Assembly (NCBI RefSeq): GCF_001949145.1
Contig: NW_019091476.1
Location: forward strand, 282,010 to 346,009
From: Acanthaster planci
Taxonomy: Eukaryota > Echinodermata > Asteroidea > Valvatida > Acanthasteridae
Length of the DNA: 64,000 nt
Direction: 5' to 3'
Shown here: in pieces, positions 37,016 through 49,600 of the stretch
Numbering within the stretch: position 1 is the stretch's first letter
Layout of the letters: every line of letters starts with the position of its first letter
The notes under the pieces: generated by a model
Told to the model about the DNA's origin: nothing
The model's database searches: none
Seen by the model: the letters and a program-made list of their open reading frames with translations, nothing else
Program-made: the position numbers and the translations under genes

Positions 37016-38856
37016 TGTAACAATCTCAACTTTTTAACTTGTCACGAGATGTTTTAATACGGCACTCTGTGAGTGCCATCCGACTTGTTCAGATACTGAG
37101 ATGATTTATCTTTGTAAGTCGACTTATCAGGCGTATTTAAGTCGATTTAACGAGATAAATGATGTACTTAAGTTGACTTCCTAAGTATAGTAATTCGACA
37201 TCGCGAGATATTTTATGACACCAAGCCTGCTTCCAGAGTTCCCCGTATCGACTTGGCGAGATAATTTATGTTATTAAGTCGACTTCCTAATTCAAGTAAG
37301 TCGACTTGGCGAGATAATTTATGTCATCAAGTCTACTTCCAGAACTCGGTATGTCGTCTCGGAGAGGTAATTTTTGTGGTCAAGTTTACTTCCAGATTTT
37401 GCTTGTATTAAGTTGGCGAGATAAGTTAAATACTCAAGTCGAATTCGTAATTCTAGTAAGTCGATTTGGCGATACAATTCATGTCATCAAGTCTACTTTC
37501 AGAATTCACTAAGTCGACTCGTCGAAATAAATTTTGCTGTCAAGTCGATTTCCAAATTCTAGCAAGTCGACTTGGCGAGAAAATACGCTGCAGGTCACGT
37601 TCACTTGTGAGTAGTCAGTTCATGCCTGCATGTTGTACACTTGATGACATGGATTATCTCGCCAAGTTGACTTACTAGAACTATGAAGTCAACTTGCAAC
37701 ATAATTTACATCGCCAAGTCCACACAGTGAATTTTAGAAGCAGACTTGATGACATAAATTATCTCGCCAAGTTGACTTACCAGAATTAGGAAGTTGGATT
37801 GACTACATAAATGTTCTTGCCAAGTCGTCTTCCCACAACTGTAAAGTCGACTTGACAACATACATTAACTCGCCGAGTTGACATCGTGAATTCCAAAAGC
37901 AGTCTTGATGACATAAGTTATCTCGTCAAGTCGTCTCACCAAATAAGGGAGTCGACTTAACTACATAAATAATCTCGCCAAGTCGACATAGGGAACTCTG
38001 AAAGTAGACTTGATGTAATGAAGTATCTCCCAAGTCGACTTACCATAATTTGGAAGTCGACTTGACAACATCATTTATCTCGTTAAATTGACTAAATACA
38101 CTTTATAAGTCGACTTAATAAGAAAAATTATCTCGGTATCTGAACAAGTCGGATGGCACTTCCAGAGCTCCGTATTTTAGTAACGCTGAATTATGAGTCT
38201 CAGTAACCAAACTTGAAGCATTCGTCCTGGCCCAAGTGCACGAACAATTCAGACTTGGAAGAAGTGTTTGTTGACAAATAGAAGTTGGTCAGGAATACGA
38301 GTCTCTTTTATTTTCAAAACTTCGCCTCATTCAAAGCTTCTCACAGTCAAACAGGGAGCTGGTGAGGAAAATCCTCCGGTTTGCTAACAAGTAGTTCCCT
38401 GCAGCAAAATAATTCACAAAACATGTATTTTCTCAACATGAAAACACTTCCCAAACTGGACTTCAGCTCTCTGCTCGCAAAGTTTTAAACCGACTTCGGG
38501 GTTTTTATACTCTAGAAATCTAGTATATTAACATAGTTGCTGAATTTCAGTCATAGGTAAATTATTCAGTAAAGTTACATCACCTTGCTCTAAGTTAATG
38601 AATAATTCCATTGACCAATCAAATAAAAGTTCCACCCCTTTATTTCAAAGAAATATTGTTCCATAAAAAAAGACAAGTTGTGGGTGCACTGGCCTCAGCC
38701 CCCAAATTCTAAGTAACTAACGAAGTTTTATAATCAATGGGTCAACTGGCCTTGATGAACATCTGGCGTTTGATTCATTGACCACTACATTTTTTTGGAA
38801 ACTTAAAGGTGCATCCTGTGTATCCCACCTGTTCACAAAATCTCAACATTGTTACA
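37016..38856 (-). repeat. 5' LTR of the gypsy-like element (right copy), split by a foldback insertion
   Basis: The LTR begins with tgtaacaatctcaacttttt at 37016, breaks near 37040, and resumes with tggcccaagtgcacgaac at 38229. It then matches the left LTR to 38856. The interruption contains the foldback element at 37058-38174 plus about 70 bases of flank that the left LTR lacks. Confidence 0.85.
37058..38174. mobile_element. Large foldback element built from 53-bp tandem units
   Basis: The ends are inverted: the left starts tacggcactctgtgagtgcc and the reverse complement of the right starts tacggagctctggaagtgcc. Both continue into atccgacttgttcagata. The left arm, about 37109-37590, is nine tandem units of roughly 53 bases. 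A typical unit has aagtcgactt, then taagtcgacttggcgagata, then tttatgtcatc. The right arm, about 37640-38125, is a similar number of units in reverse complement. A short unique centre lies near 37590-37640. Each unit is itself partly palindromic. No coding capacity is present. It sits inside the 5' LTR, so it arrived after the retrotransposon. Confidence 0.9.
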
Positions 38857-41800
38857 ACCATAATATACGAGTTTGTTTTCTCCACCAAACATGAGGACGG
38901 CATAAGAATATTTATTTTAATTCAGGCTTATCTGATACTTAGTGGCTACATAATCAGCCCAACGAGGAAATGCCATTCTATGACTAATTTCAAAGATTGC
39001 CTTAGGTATTTATGACAGCGCGTCAATAGGGTTTATGTGAACAGGCGATTCATCATGCCAGATCCATTTTGACCATAGAAGTAAAAGAAACAAGGTGGAC
39101 ATTCGTTTTCTTGTGGATACGAAATTAATCTTTCTACGGTGGACTTCAAAATGCTCCCAAATTATCACAAAATCTTTACTGAAAAACAATCGTGCCACGA
39201 GAATTTTTGGGGCAAGAATTTCCATCGTGTGCGACTTTGACTTCAAATCCATACGTTGTGGTCCAAATTTATGGTAAATATAATTCCATGCCATTAATAC
39301 CATAAACATATTACCTTGTGTATAGGTTAAGAGGTGGTGCTATCCCAGGAAGCTGTCAACATCGCTTTCTTAATGAAAAACAAAGATCTCAGTTCTGAAT
39401 CGCAGTAAAAGAATTTTTCACCTGCATCGCTTCCTCTTCTTACCATGCACGTGCAGTTTGCCCTGAAGATTACGATTGTCGTTGAAGAAAAAAAAGGAAT
39501 TTTTGTTTGGTCATTAAAAGTTCTGTGACTCACGAGTCAACGAAAAATGACAAAAGGTTTCAGCCTTTACAATGCTTTTCACACTTGCACACAACACCGT
39601 ATAAAACCACACTGCTGCCCTAACCACAGCACAACTTGAAGTTGCTTTGAGTAGGAGGTGCGAAGTGAGTCCAATAACAAAGACTGTAAGTTAGATCAAC
39701 ACGAAAGCTTTGTGCAAAGAATTAAAAAGGCAAGTCAGCTGAACTGTCGGCGGCTTTAATTAACCCAAAGTATAATCATGGAGGTAGGAACCTATCTCCA
39801 TGGTGTAATAAATCACACAAACAAGTGGGCCTCAGCACGGATTTAGCGCGAAATGTCACTGGCCTGAATTCCTGCCCTGAATCATGTAACTATGATAGTT
39901 CAGTGGACGATACCCACTCTCGCCGACGCCGAAAAGCTGTTTTTATTCGGGGGAGGCTGAACCTTTCAGAATGTGGAGAGGCCACTTAAATCTTTTCAGT
40001 TATTAATAGTCAACCAAAAAAATAATTATGAATTATTAAAAAGGATTGAGAAGGGGAAAATAGACTGGGAAATATGCTTAAGAATAGCCACATACCTGCG
40101 ACAGCCTTTAGTCCACCCCTACGGCAGTAATCAACGAGTCCAGCCCAGTTGCGTTCGGCATGTTTGATCAGTTAGGTGTTCATCGGTAACAGTAGGCCTG
40201 CCGTGGATCTCAGGCTGCACGGGTTCGCTGCACAAGCGCACTGCCCGCTACCTGCTCGATCAGAAGTCTTCTCGATACCAAATTTCGCCGGCTGAATAAA
40301 CGTAAACTTCTGTAACAAGTGCAACCTAAGTTTCGAAAGCGCTGGAGGATACTCCCGTTTGAAGCAAGAGTTTAGAAGAGGTACGTGGCTGCATCTAAAA
40401 CCATTTTGATATTTATTCTGTATCATGAAAAAGTGGAGTGAATATGAATAATTTCAACAGTTTACTGTATTTCCCAAATAAGTGATTGTTTTCATTGCTT
40501 ACTGATCCATTACAAGTATGGCGATGTTTTGCTTCTTGGCTACATCATACTCAAAATGATTTATAATTTCAGCGTGTGTATGGATTTAAGATTGCACTGA
40601 AATTTAAATCGCTTGCATATAAAAGAACCATCTATACCATGTTTACATCGTTTCAGGCACTATGGTTCCGTCATCTTTGACGTTGTGCTGAAACAATGTC
40701 CACATTATCATGAACGTTAACTCTGCTAACACCTGCAATTAGTTACCTGTACTTGTCAAGTTTCTGAGGAGGGCATTCAGGAGTTTGACAGGGAAGAAAC
40801 AGACGGCTGTATCAAACTGTTCTGAAATTCGAATAAGCATCGTACAATTAGGTTTATTCATGTTATTACAAAGTGTATTAGACAGGACGTGCCCTCTGCT
40901 GATCGGTATTTTATTTACCTCATTTATTTTCATTTAAAATAAATTGCGGCAGAATCAGGCGTTGGGAACATATTTAGTGCAGAAAGTTTAAGACTCGCCC
41001 AGGGATTTTGCACCCGAAAGAAAGCAAAACTTGCTACTTCCGATAGCAAAAGGAGATCGTTTATGAAGCCAAGTGAGACTGAAATTCCTTCTTGGCGAAA
41101 ACCAAGTTGGGGACTGGGCAATATGTATCAACACCACCCCTCAGGATTAGTCAGATAAGGGTCTGGTTTTCATCTGGCCGGAGAGGACTCCCTGCGAGCT
41201 CGTTATTTTGAGGACGGTGTGTGTGTGTGCAACGGGTGCCCAGCGTTGTTTTCAAGGAAATTACAAAGCGGTTAATCCTCACTGTTATCCCAGCTTAAGA
41301 TAAGAAATGTCTAATGTGGGGCAATTCGAGGGGAAAATAACTTGAAACCGATAAGTGGAATTTTTCTTGACACATTCATGCCAATGCTGAACAAGTCCCC
41401 TTTTCTGTGGTTGAAAAGCGAAAAACTCTACGGAAAACCGTGTGCCATTTATTATTTAAAGATTCAGCGTGAACACAAAATTCCATATTTCTCACCATGT
41501 TTTCCCCACCATACATTTACTGCTGTGTGATATGCTTAACATTAATTTGTGGTGGGTTTCGAAAGGACAGTTCATTCAACGTTGGAAACCGTAAAATGAG
41601 TTTGTGACAACCTTAGACTGCCCAATTTTAAAATAACAAACGTGTGCTTACAGTTGTTTATCAAAGATGAGTTACTGTTAACTTCCTGTGAAGCGTAGCG
41701 TCTGCCTTTTTCAACTAATCATAACAAAGATGGAGAAACTTCGAAATGGCAATGTTTGTTTTGGTGGATCTTTTAGAGTATTATTAATTTATTCACTGAG

Positions 41801-44800
41801 CCCTATTATAAACTGTCCTCTCTTGGGGCCCGGGGGAGAAGACAATGTAGGAATTTTAGTTTTTGGTAAGCAATGGTCTGCCCCAATAAACAGTATATCT
41901 ACGAACGATAGGCCCTACATCCGGGCTTGATGCTCTGGTGTTTTTTTTCAACTTATGAGAACATGTATGTACTACGTGTACACGTACATGGATCTCTTCA
42001 GTTTATCAGGGCTGGTCATGCATCGATCGTCCGCTCGTGGCAGCCTGCCCTTCTGAGTTGTTCGATCGATGCATTGATTGTGTGTTGCTATGTCTTGTAA
42101 TAATGCAGCGACAGGCCGCACTATTAGCTGACTTAGATGTAGAGCTAATTGTTACGAGCTCATCGCAAGCACCAGATGGCTGCATCACACCCAGGGACTG
42201 CATCTTCTGCTGCTAGCCTTGTACGTTCTCTGCTACTTAACAAGGCGTCCAGAGGAGGTCGTACGGAAGTTGTTTTGTCAAGGACAATATTAGAGGCTGT
42301 GCCTTCGGATTTAGCGAATCTTGACGCGTGATTATCTTTATGTCGTCAAATGTCTTGAGTATATGCGGCTCTTGCTCAACAGGAGAAGAAGTTACATGTA
42401 GGCCTACACGTACTCAGATTTGCCGATCTAAAGGCATGCATTGATGGCAGGGCGACAGAAAGTATTTTGTCATTTATTTATTAATAATTTTTCATCAGGC
42501 ATATACATTGTAGTGAACCGTCTATTTACTATTGAGACAGAAATTAGATCGTTTTGCTAGGAAGCTTGCCATCGTTCTTAGTCGTAATATGCCGCTATGC
42601 GTGATAGTGGAGTTGCTTGTTTTCTGAAAGTCAACTGAGTATACACAAACCGAACATCAAATTTCAATCAATGACAGATTTAAAAAGTATAATTCCACAA
42701 TGAATTCAAACTTGTTGGTTTCGTGTAGGACAATGCTTTCAATGCTTCAAGGCTTGTAAACCGTTTTGCCACCGGCAGTTCAGGTCCTGTCATTACTCGG
42801 AGCCAGACCCCTGCTAGGCAGGGATTTGCATCCGATACATCTGTTGAGAGGGAGGAAGGTGCGGTGTTGAGGCGAGGCTCTGCGGTGTTCATGGTGCCTG
42901 GAGGGAGGGGCTGGCTGTTGCATGTATGACAGCATAAGCATACCAACGTTAAAGGGACCACATCAGAAAGGTTTTACAAAAATGCTAGAAATTGCACCTT
43001 TGGGTTACAATTGACTTTATTTTCAATTTTTGTTTCGCTGTTTTTATCTGTACCTGTATTTTAGAGGGTTCTTGTTTTATGCTAAGAGATTGATATTCAT
43101 GAGCAAAGCTGTGATGTAATCCGAGGCACTGAACCGTTTGTCGCATTGATCTAGGTACACAAAATTGCTAGATTCTTATACGTCGCCATCACCCATTTCC
43201 ATCTCCTTAAGGTTTTTGTTGTACAAGTATGTTTTGACTATAAACCAGCGAATAGCCTTTTCTCAGACATGTTTTCAAAGGGTGAATTCTGGTCCAAAAT
43301 TTGAACATGACAGCAGTGTCATCCTGGATTTAGATCACAATAGCAGCGCCCTCACTTAACAGTCCACTGAGCTGCAAACAAATTTTAAACAGTGTTCATA
43401 CATCGAAGATAAGTTTAAACATGCACAAAAAGTGGTTCTGAGAAAATCAATTGCATTATTCGTTTACAGACTTGGAGGGTCCCACGCCTTAATTTTTGTT
43501 CACTCAGTGTTGTAATTTAAACCTTAGCATTTTGCTCTACGATTATACCGTCTTGGCGTCAACCGAGCTCTCTGTTGGTGGAATGTAGGCCTGGTCTAAG
43601 CTCTCTCGGGCAATAGAACAAAGTTCTTCTCTCCTTTGAGGGTTGGGTTATATCCTTTCAAACTCAATGTTGTCAGACCGATATATAGGTGCATCCATCT
43701 CAGTTAACCCTTGTCGGAACTCCAGCAGTTTGCAGTGCATTTTTGCTGTTTATGATTAATTAGAGAAAAGCAAATGGGTTCGAAAATGCTTTAAAGCTCG
43801 AGTTCGCTTCATTCTGAAACAATGGAGACTCTGTTGCACTAAAAATATGACAGGAGAGAGGTGGCATTATCATTAGGCCCGCAGTCATTAATACGTGTCA
43901 GTGAGACTTCGGCGTGGAATGTTTGAACGGTCTCCCCTGACATTGAGCCGCGTCGACCCACGCCCGGCGGCGAGGCACGCAGTCATCTACACTCGCAAGG
44001 TGCACTCGAAATGACTCGTTATCGGTACAAAAATCGTGGAGAAATGTCCCCTTGGAAATTGGTTTGCCCTTGGGGTGGTTGGTTCCCACAAGGGGTGCAC
44101 TGATTACTTGGGTACGGTCTCAGTTGGGTACGTGCCTTAATCGATCGTTAATGCATTAGGCACACGTTGATGGAATATTTTTTAAAGGTGAGCTTGTTTG
44201 CCAGTTGCTTCGGTTTCCTTGTGGTTACAGTCCTTGGATTTTCGGGTCTCGATTTCGAGACGTGGCTTCAGGCAAAAAGTTTTTGGAATAGTTGCTTTTC
44301 AACACCCAGCAATTTTATTGAAAGCATAAAGTCAGAAAGTCCGGAGTCGGGAAAAAACATCCTCGTAATCTCCTTCGAAAAAATACGAACAGATGTCAGC
44401 CTGCTCAGTACATTGACTCAGGGGCAATTCAGGCTTGTTGTTTTGTATCTAATAAACGATTTTAATGAAACGCATTCATCAATGTCATGTTCGAAACAGT
44501 TCATGAATTTCAGAGGAACGAACAGATCTACACTGGAAAGTTTAACAGCTTGACAAAACTTTGGGATCGGTGAGATTTTCCGCCAATTATGTAAAAATCT
44601 TATTTGTTATGCAGAAGATTCATGAATGGCCTCTAGAGACTTTTCTCTGAATGTTTTTGAACCTATTTAATAACCAACATTCAAGTCTGCCGTTTCCACA
44701 GCATCGAAGATCGGCCGTCGATTGTATGTAGCTCCATAGTCACGAAAACAGTACCATGTGAAACCATAGTGAAACGCACCGGGATGTATCTGCTGTTTGA

Positions 44801-46560
44801 TGATTTATTTTGAATAAGTCTTTTGTGGGTGTGATTGATGCAAAAAGAATTACCTGTCCTTGGTTGGGGGATGGATTTGGAATAATAAGGCCGGGATTTA
44901 GCTTAATCTGGACGGGGTTAAGGGGCCATGAGACCCGTAGTCAGAGGTCGGTCACAACTTGATCACTGGCTGTAGCGTCCACAACACGCACGTCGCATGC
45001 GCACCGCGAACACAGGAGGTTAAGCGTGCTGCTTTTGGGCAGGGTAAAATTTAAACAAGAAACAAATCTCTTAGCATGATCCATTTTCACGAATAATCAC
45101 GTCGTTAAGAAGGACAGAATAAGAACTTTGTTGGTAATCATTTCCGGCGATATTTATCCCCAAAAGTTAATACCATTCAGATGATTACATTTTGTGAAAG
45201 TTAATAAAAGAAAAAGGAGAAAATCTACTTAAAAAGTTCACACTGTTCACACCACACAGCTCCTGAACTGGAGTAATTTCTCACATGCCATTATATACCG
45301 GTATGAACAGATTATGATTATGACAACAAGAAAGAGTTCATTTTTCAGATTCCGAAAATGGACCACTTCCCTCATCGCTCTGAACTCTTTCACGGAAGGT
45401 TAAGTAAACTTCAGATGCATTACTCATGATCGACGCAGAATGTGCACTGGTACAAGCCGCATTAACCAGAACCCCCTCGAAAGTGTTCCCGTTGCCCAGG
45501 CGGGTAACCGATACTGTAAGGGATAGTGGTCCCAGCGTGGGGTCCAGGCTGCTCTGGCATGCCTCTCCTTAATTAAAGAACCCAGAAAGACAAATAATGC
45601 ATGTTCAAATGTCAATGGCTTTGACAACCTGGATATCGGTATTGGCTACAGATGAAACACCGCGGTTGTAATAATAATGGAAGCCTTGTTAAGCGCTGCG
45701 TCTCTATTAGTTCTCATAACTTCGGAGGGTTGTGACACTATGTTATGTTGAAGTACCCAGACGGTGCTTGTTGCGAGGAATTCTTCAACTGGAGTTTAGA
45801 AACTGGTTATGGTAGTTTTGATACAGTGGTGGGATTTTTTTTAGGTTACGTCATTTTGCAACTTTGTACACGTACATGTATAATGACAAAAAATGAGTAT
45901 TGCTGCAAGGTAGATTAAGGCGTTTTTTTTCTAAGTTCGAGAATTAAATTAAAGAGGAGACCGAAATTCTCGATATAAAAATCATATTCTGATTAAAACA
46001 AATACTATATCCTGTTCTGGGCCAGGAGCTGTATTTAGAATGTACAAGCGTGTGTGCTTCATCGATTATAGCAGTAAGAGTTTATCGATCGGTATCGGTA
46101 ACATTAATCAGCTGCGTGCGTAATTAGCGCTTTTGGAGGTCTGAGATTAATGTTCTGTACAACAGAAGCACAGTGTATTCTACGGATGGTTGATAGTCAC
46201 AGTGGGTGGATCCAGTTTGAATGGACGAAGAGTACAGAATGTGATTTTCCCCTGAAAACAACGGTCCATTTTGTTTTATTATCTGTAAAAGAATCCTCAC
46301 TACCCTAGGAAAAGTGGTAGTGACGTTTTGAAAATGTGGACGCTTTAAATCTATTCATTTTTTAAAAGGGCAACACTGCGTCTCCCGGGGGACACTTGTA
46401 TCCACCCCCAGCTGGATACGCCACTGATTTCACAATACTCAATGCATGTCTGTGCATTTTTACGAGTCAGTGTTGGTTATATTGGCATTGTTTCCCTTTC
46501 AACCCTCTAAAATTGAGTATTCTTCGCAGTAATATAACATTTGCATTTTTTCTTCAGCAG
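38857..46560. other. Intergenic region upstream of the protocadherin, no gene recognised
   Basis: No coding exon was recognised. The longest open frame (44167-44553, plus) resembles no family. A perfect 12-base inverted repeat lies at 42018-42029 and 42063-42074, and a dispersed repeat copy lies around 42990-43290. One or more untranslated protocadherin exons and its promoter probably lie here, because the exon that contains the start codon begins at a splice acceptor. Confidence 0.4.
42990..43290 (+). repeat. Dispersed ancient repeat, copy 1 (second copy about 57940-58240)
   Basis: Common blocks occur in the same order in both places: a T-rich segment with tttgtttc, agggtgtttt- or agggttcttgtttt-like sequence, then atattcatgag followed by an a-rich ctgtgatg/ctgttatg block. 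Further on come ttctcaga and atgttttca followed by aattc. Identity is low, so this is an old family. Borders are approximate and the class is unknown. Confidence 0.45.
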
Positions 46561-46647
46561 GCTGGCTGGAATCAAAGAGCAAGATACCTTCTAAATAAAA
46601 CGACAGTCATCGATTGCCTGCTGAACTGAAGTGAGCATCCTTGAACA
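46561..46647 (+). other. 5' untranslated part of the protocadherin start-codon exon
   Basis: A pyrimidine-rich tract ending tttttcttcagcag precedes 46561, so the exon carrying the start codon probably begins there. At least one untranslated exon should lie upstream. This is based on the acceptor signal only. Confidence 0.5.
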
Positions 46648-49600
46648 ATGGCCCATTCAGCATCCATACTGTGCATCATCTTCACGTGCAATCTCTTGAC
46701 TGTAGCCTGGACACAAGAGATAACCTATACTGTCATGGAGGAACATGAGGCTTACACTGTGGGGAACTTGGCAACGGATCTCGACATCGAGACATCTCAG
46801 GACACACGTTTTCAGCTCCTCACGGCCACTTGGGAGAACCAAACTTACTTTCTTCTCAATGGTGAAACGGGAGATATTTCAACCACGCAGCCGATCGACA
46901 GGGAGACCATCTGTGCTCTCAACAGCGGCACGGCATGTCAGTATGAGCTGGAAGTCTTGGTCTCGCCGCTTTCCCAGTATCACTTCATACGGGTCACCGT
47001 GATTATTGAGGACGTGAACGATCACCCTCCAAAATTCAGCAAAGCCATCTTGCCGCTGGAGATACCCGAAACCATCGCTCTTGGGACTAAAATCCCTCTG
47101 GAGACGGCAGAGGACCCGGACGTGGGTGTCAACTCCGTGCAAGAGTATTCCCTGTTGAATGACTTTGGTGGTAAGTTTGGGCTCTTTGTCCAACGCTACG
47201 CCGACAACTCTGTGTCGTTACAGCTTGAGGTAACAGGTGAGTTGGATCGCGAGACGCGCAGTAGCTATTTGCTGACCCTCTTGGCTCATGACGGAGGGGA
47301 CCCTCCCAAGACAGGCTCTGTCATCCTGAATGTCACAGTCCTTGACTCCAACGACAATGCCCCACAGTTCCTGCGTCCTAACTACGTGGTCAGCATCGAG
47401 GAGAATGCGGCAGTCGGCACTGAAATCCTGCAAGTGGAAGCCATGGATCCAGACTGGGGCACCAATGGACAAATTGAGTACTCGTTCAGCAGCAGTGTGA
47501 CCCAAGCCACTCGTCAAGTGCTCCAGATTGATGAAGTGACTGGGATGATCACTGTCAAAGGACTCCTGGATTTCGAGCAGCAACAGAGCTTCCAACTTGT
47601 CATCAGAGCTGCAAACAGAGTGACCAATCCAGTACCCGACTTCACCACTGTCACCATCAACATCATCGACATCAATGACAACTATCCATCACTAACAGTA
47701 AATGCTTTGGAAGCTGGAGCCAACGGCTGGGTGTATATCTCTGAAGACACCCCAACGGGCACACCTGTAGCATTTGTCAAAGCATCAGATCCTGATGGTG
47801 GTAGCAGTGGAAGGGTTCGCATCTCTTTATCCAACACCCTCTCTGATTTTGGCCTCCAAGAGGTCAGTGATGGACAGTACTTCCTCAGCACTCTTCGGAC
47901 CTTAGACAGGGAAGCTGTGGACGTCTACAACATATCAATTCAGGCGATGGATCAGGGATCTCCACCCAAGACAACCATTAGCCATCTTGTGATTATTGTC
48001 GAGGACATCAATGACAATCCCCCTTATTTCGCTACACCTATTTACTATGCCAATGTTGATGAGAACAATCATCTGTCCTTACCCGTTGCTACTCTATCAG
48101 CTAGTGATCCTGATGAAGGAATAAATGCAGATATTACCTATCAGCTGTGGACACAAAGAGACATGTTTGCCGTTGATGCTTCTTCGGGAGTGATAACCGC
48201 AGAAGTTGTTCTCGATCGTGAGGCTCAGTCCTCGGTTAGTCTTTTCCTCAGTGCCTGTGATCATGGAGTTCCTACTCGCTGTAGCAATGCTACTGTCATC
48301 ATTGACGTACAAGATCAGAATGATCACCAGCCTGTTTTTGAAGAACCAGGTTACCAGTTCAGCATCCCAGAGAATCAGTTTGTCAATTCAGTTGTTGGCT
48401 TCACAAAAGCAACAGATGAAGATACCGGGCCGAATGCTCAGCTGACTTACGCCATCAGAGAAGCCGACTCCAATGGTGCGAGTGATTTCTTTCACATTGT
48501 TCCACAAACTGGGAAGATTGTAACCACCAGAGTGATTGATTTTGAAGAGCACAAGGAATTTCAATTTACCGTGACTGCGGCAGATCATGGCATAGCACCA
48601 CAGACATCGGAGGTGCTGGTTAGCATCACCGTGAGGGATGAGAATGACAATGCTCCTGAGGTTATCTCCCCAAACATGGGCAATGACACTTTTTTCATAC
48701 CTCAATCGGCAGAGGCCGGTTTCCTAGTGGTCCCTATCCAAGCTTCTGATCGTGACCAGGGGATGAACGGCCAGCTCTCCTACAGTATCAGCGGCGGTGA
48801 CATACTTGGCATTTTTGGCATCAATACTGCTGGCCAGCTGCTCACGACTCAGAAAATTGCCAGCTCGTGGGAAGGTGCTCACGAGGTGACTATTCAGATC
48901 TCAGATGGCGGGACACCCACCCAGATCACTCCTCTGGAGTTGATTGTAGTCATCACTGATTTGGATTTCAACACTTCTCTCCCTGCTGCAGTGTTCTTTG
49001 AACGCTTCAATCTCACTGCTGCTGATTTCGGTCTTGAGGACAAATTTAATAGTGGCGACAGGGACGATGATGGCACTCAGCATGCAAGTCCTCTCTCCTC
49101 CTGGCCTGTCATCACTGCCATTGTCCTTGGCTCTCTGTTCATCCTCCTAGTACTCATCTTCCTCCTTGTCCACTTCAAGCGCCGCTCCAAGACCAAACCA
49201 AAGCAGGTCTACACTGTTCCATCTGACTTGCCAAGCAGTGATAGCCGCACCAGCACCGACTACTTCTCCGAAGTGCACAACATGACTCCCCAGCGGAAGC
49301 TGTCAACTGATTCTTCTCGTCTGTCCGTCACAGCATCCCTTGGCTCGGTCCAATCCAAGAATATCATGAAGTGGCGGGCCCAGGCAGCACAGGCTAATGG
49401 AACACTGGATTCCAGGCTTGGTAACCATCAGATGACAACATTTGGAAGTAACTCCGATGTCATGTCTGATACAGTCGCAAGACGGACACCAGATACTGAT
49501 GCCGAGGTAAACTGTTTCTTGAAATAAGGCATTTTGTGAGCAACCTTTTTTTGTGCCAGTTAAATGGGAAAAATGTGAACTTCATGTTCATATGTCTTTA

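Larger units (their letters stand above)
33972..38856 (-). mobile_element. Degraded Ty3/gypsy-like LTR retrotransposon, minus orientation
   Basis: Two related long terminal repeats bound the element: 33972-34705 and 37016-38856, the latter interrupted by a foldback element. Both LTRs begin tgtaacaatctc on the plus strand and end in ttgca or ttaca. In minus orientation the right LTR is the 5' LTR. It is followed by tggcggcaacgtcgggat (37015-36998), a primer-binding-site position beginning TGG. A purine-rich tract, ttgagaaattggggga, abuts the 3' LTR at 34706-34721. Interior fragments are gag-like (36571-35800, broken by stops and frameshifts) and RNase H-like (35580-35317). Protease, most of reverse transcriptase and integrase were not seen. 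The flanking 5-mers are actat and accat, a near-match target duplication. The copy is dead. Confidence 0.9.

Noticed and set aside
37100-38130. Possible CRISPR-like array of 53-base repeats
   Set aside because: Units are contiguous, diverged, mirrored on two arms and lie in a eukaryotic LTR. There are no unique spacers and no cas genes.
44167-44553. 128-codon open frame, plus strand
   Set aside because: Hydrophobic start but no family resemblance and no splice context. It is in line with the longest chance frames expected in a long non-coding stretch.
45424-45627. GC-richer 67-codon frame on the minus strand
   Set aside because: Composition differs from its surroundings, which drew attention, but no homologous domain or conserved pattern was recognised.
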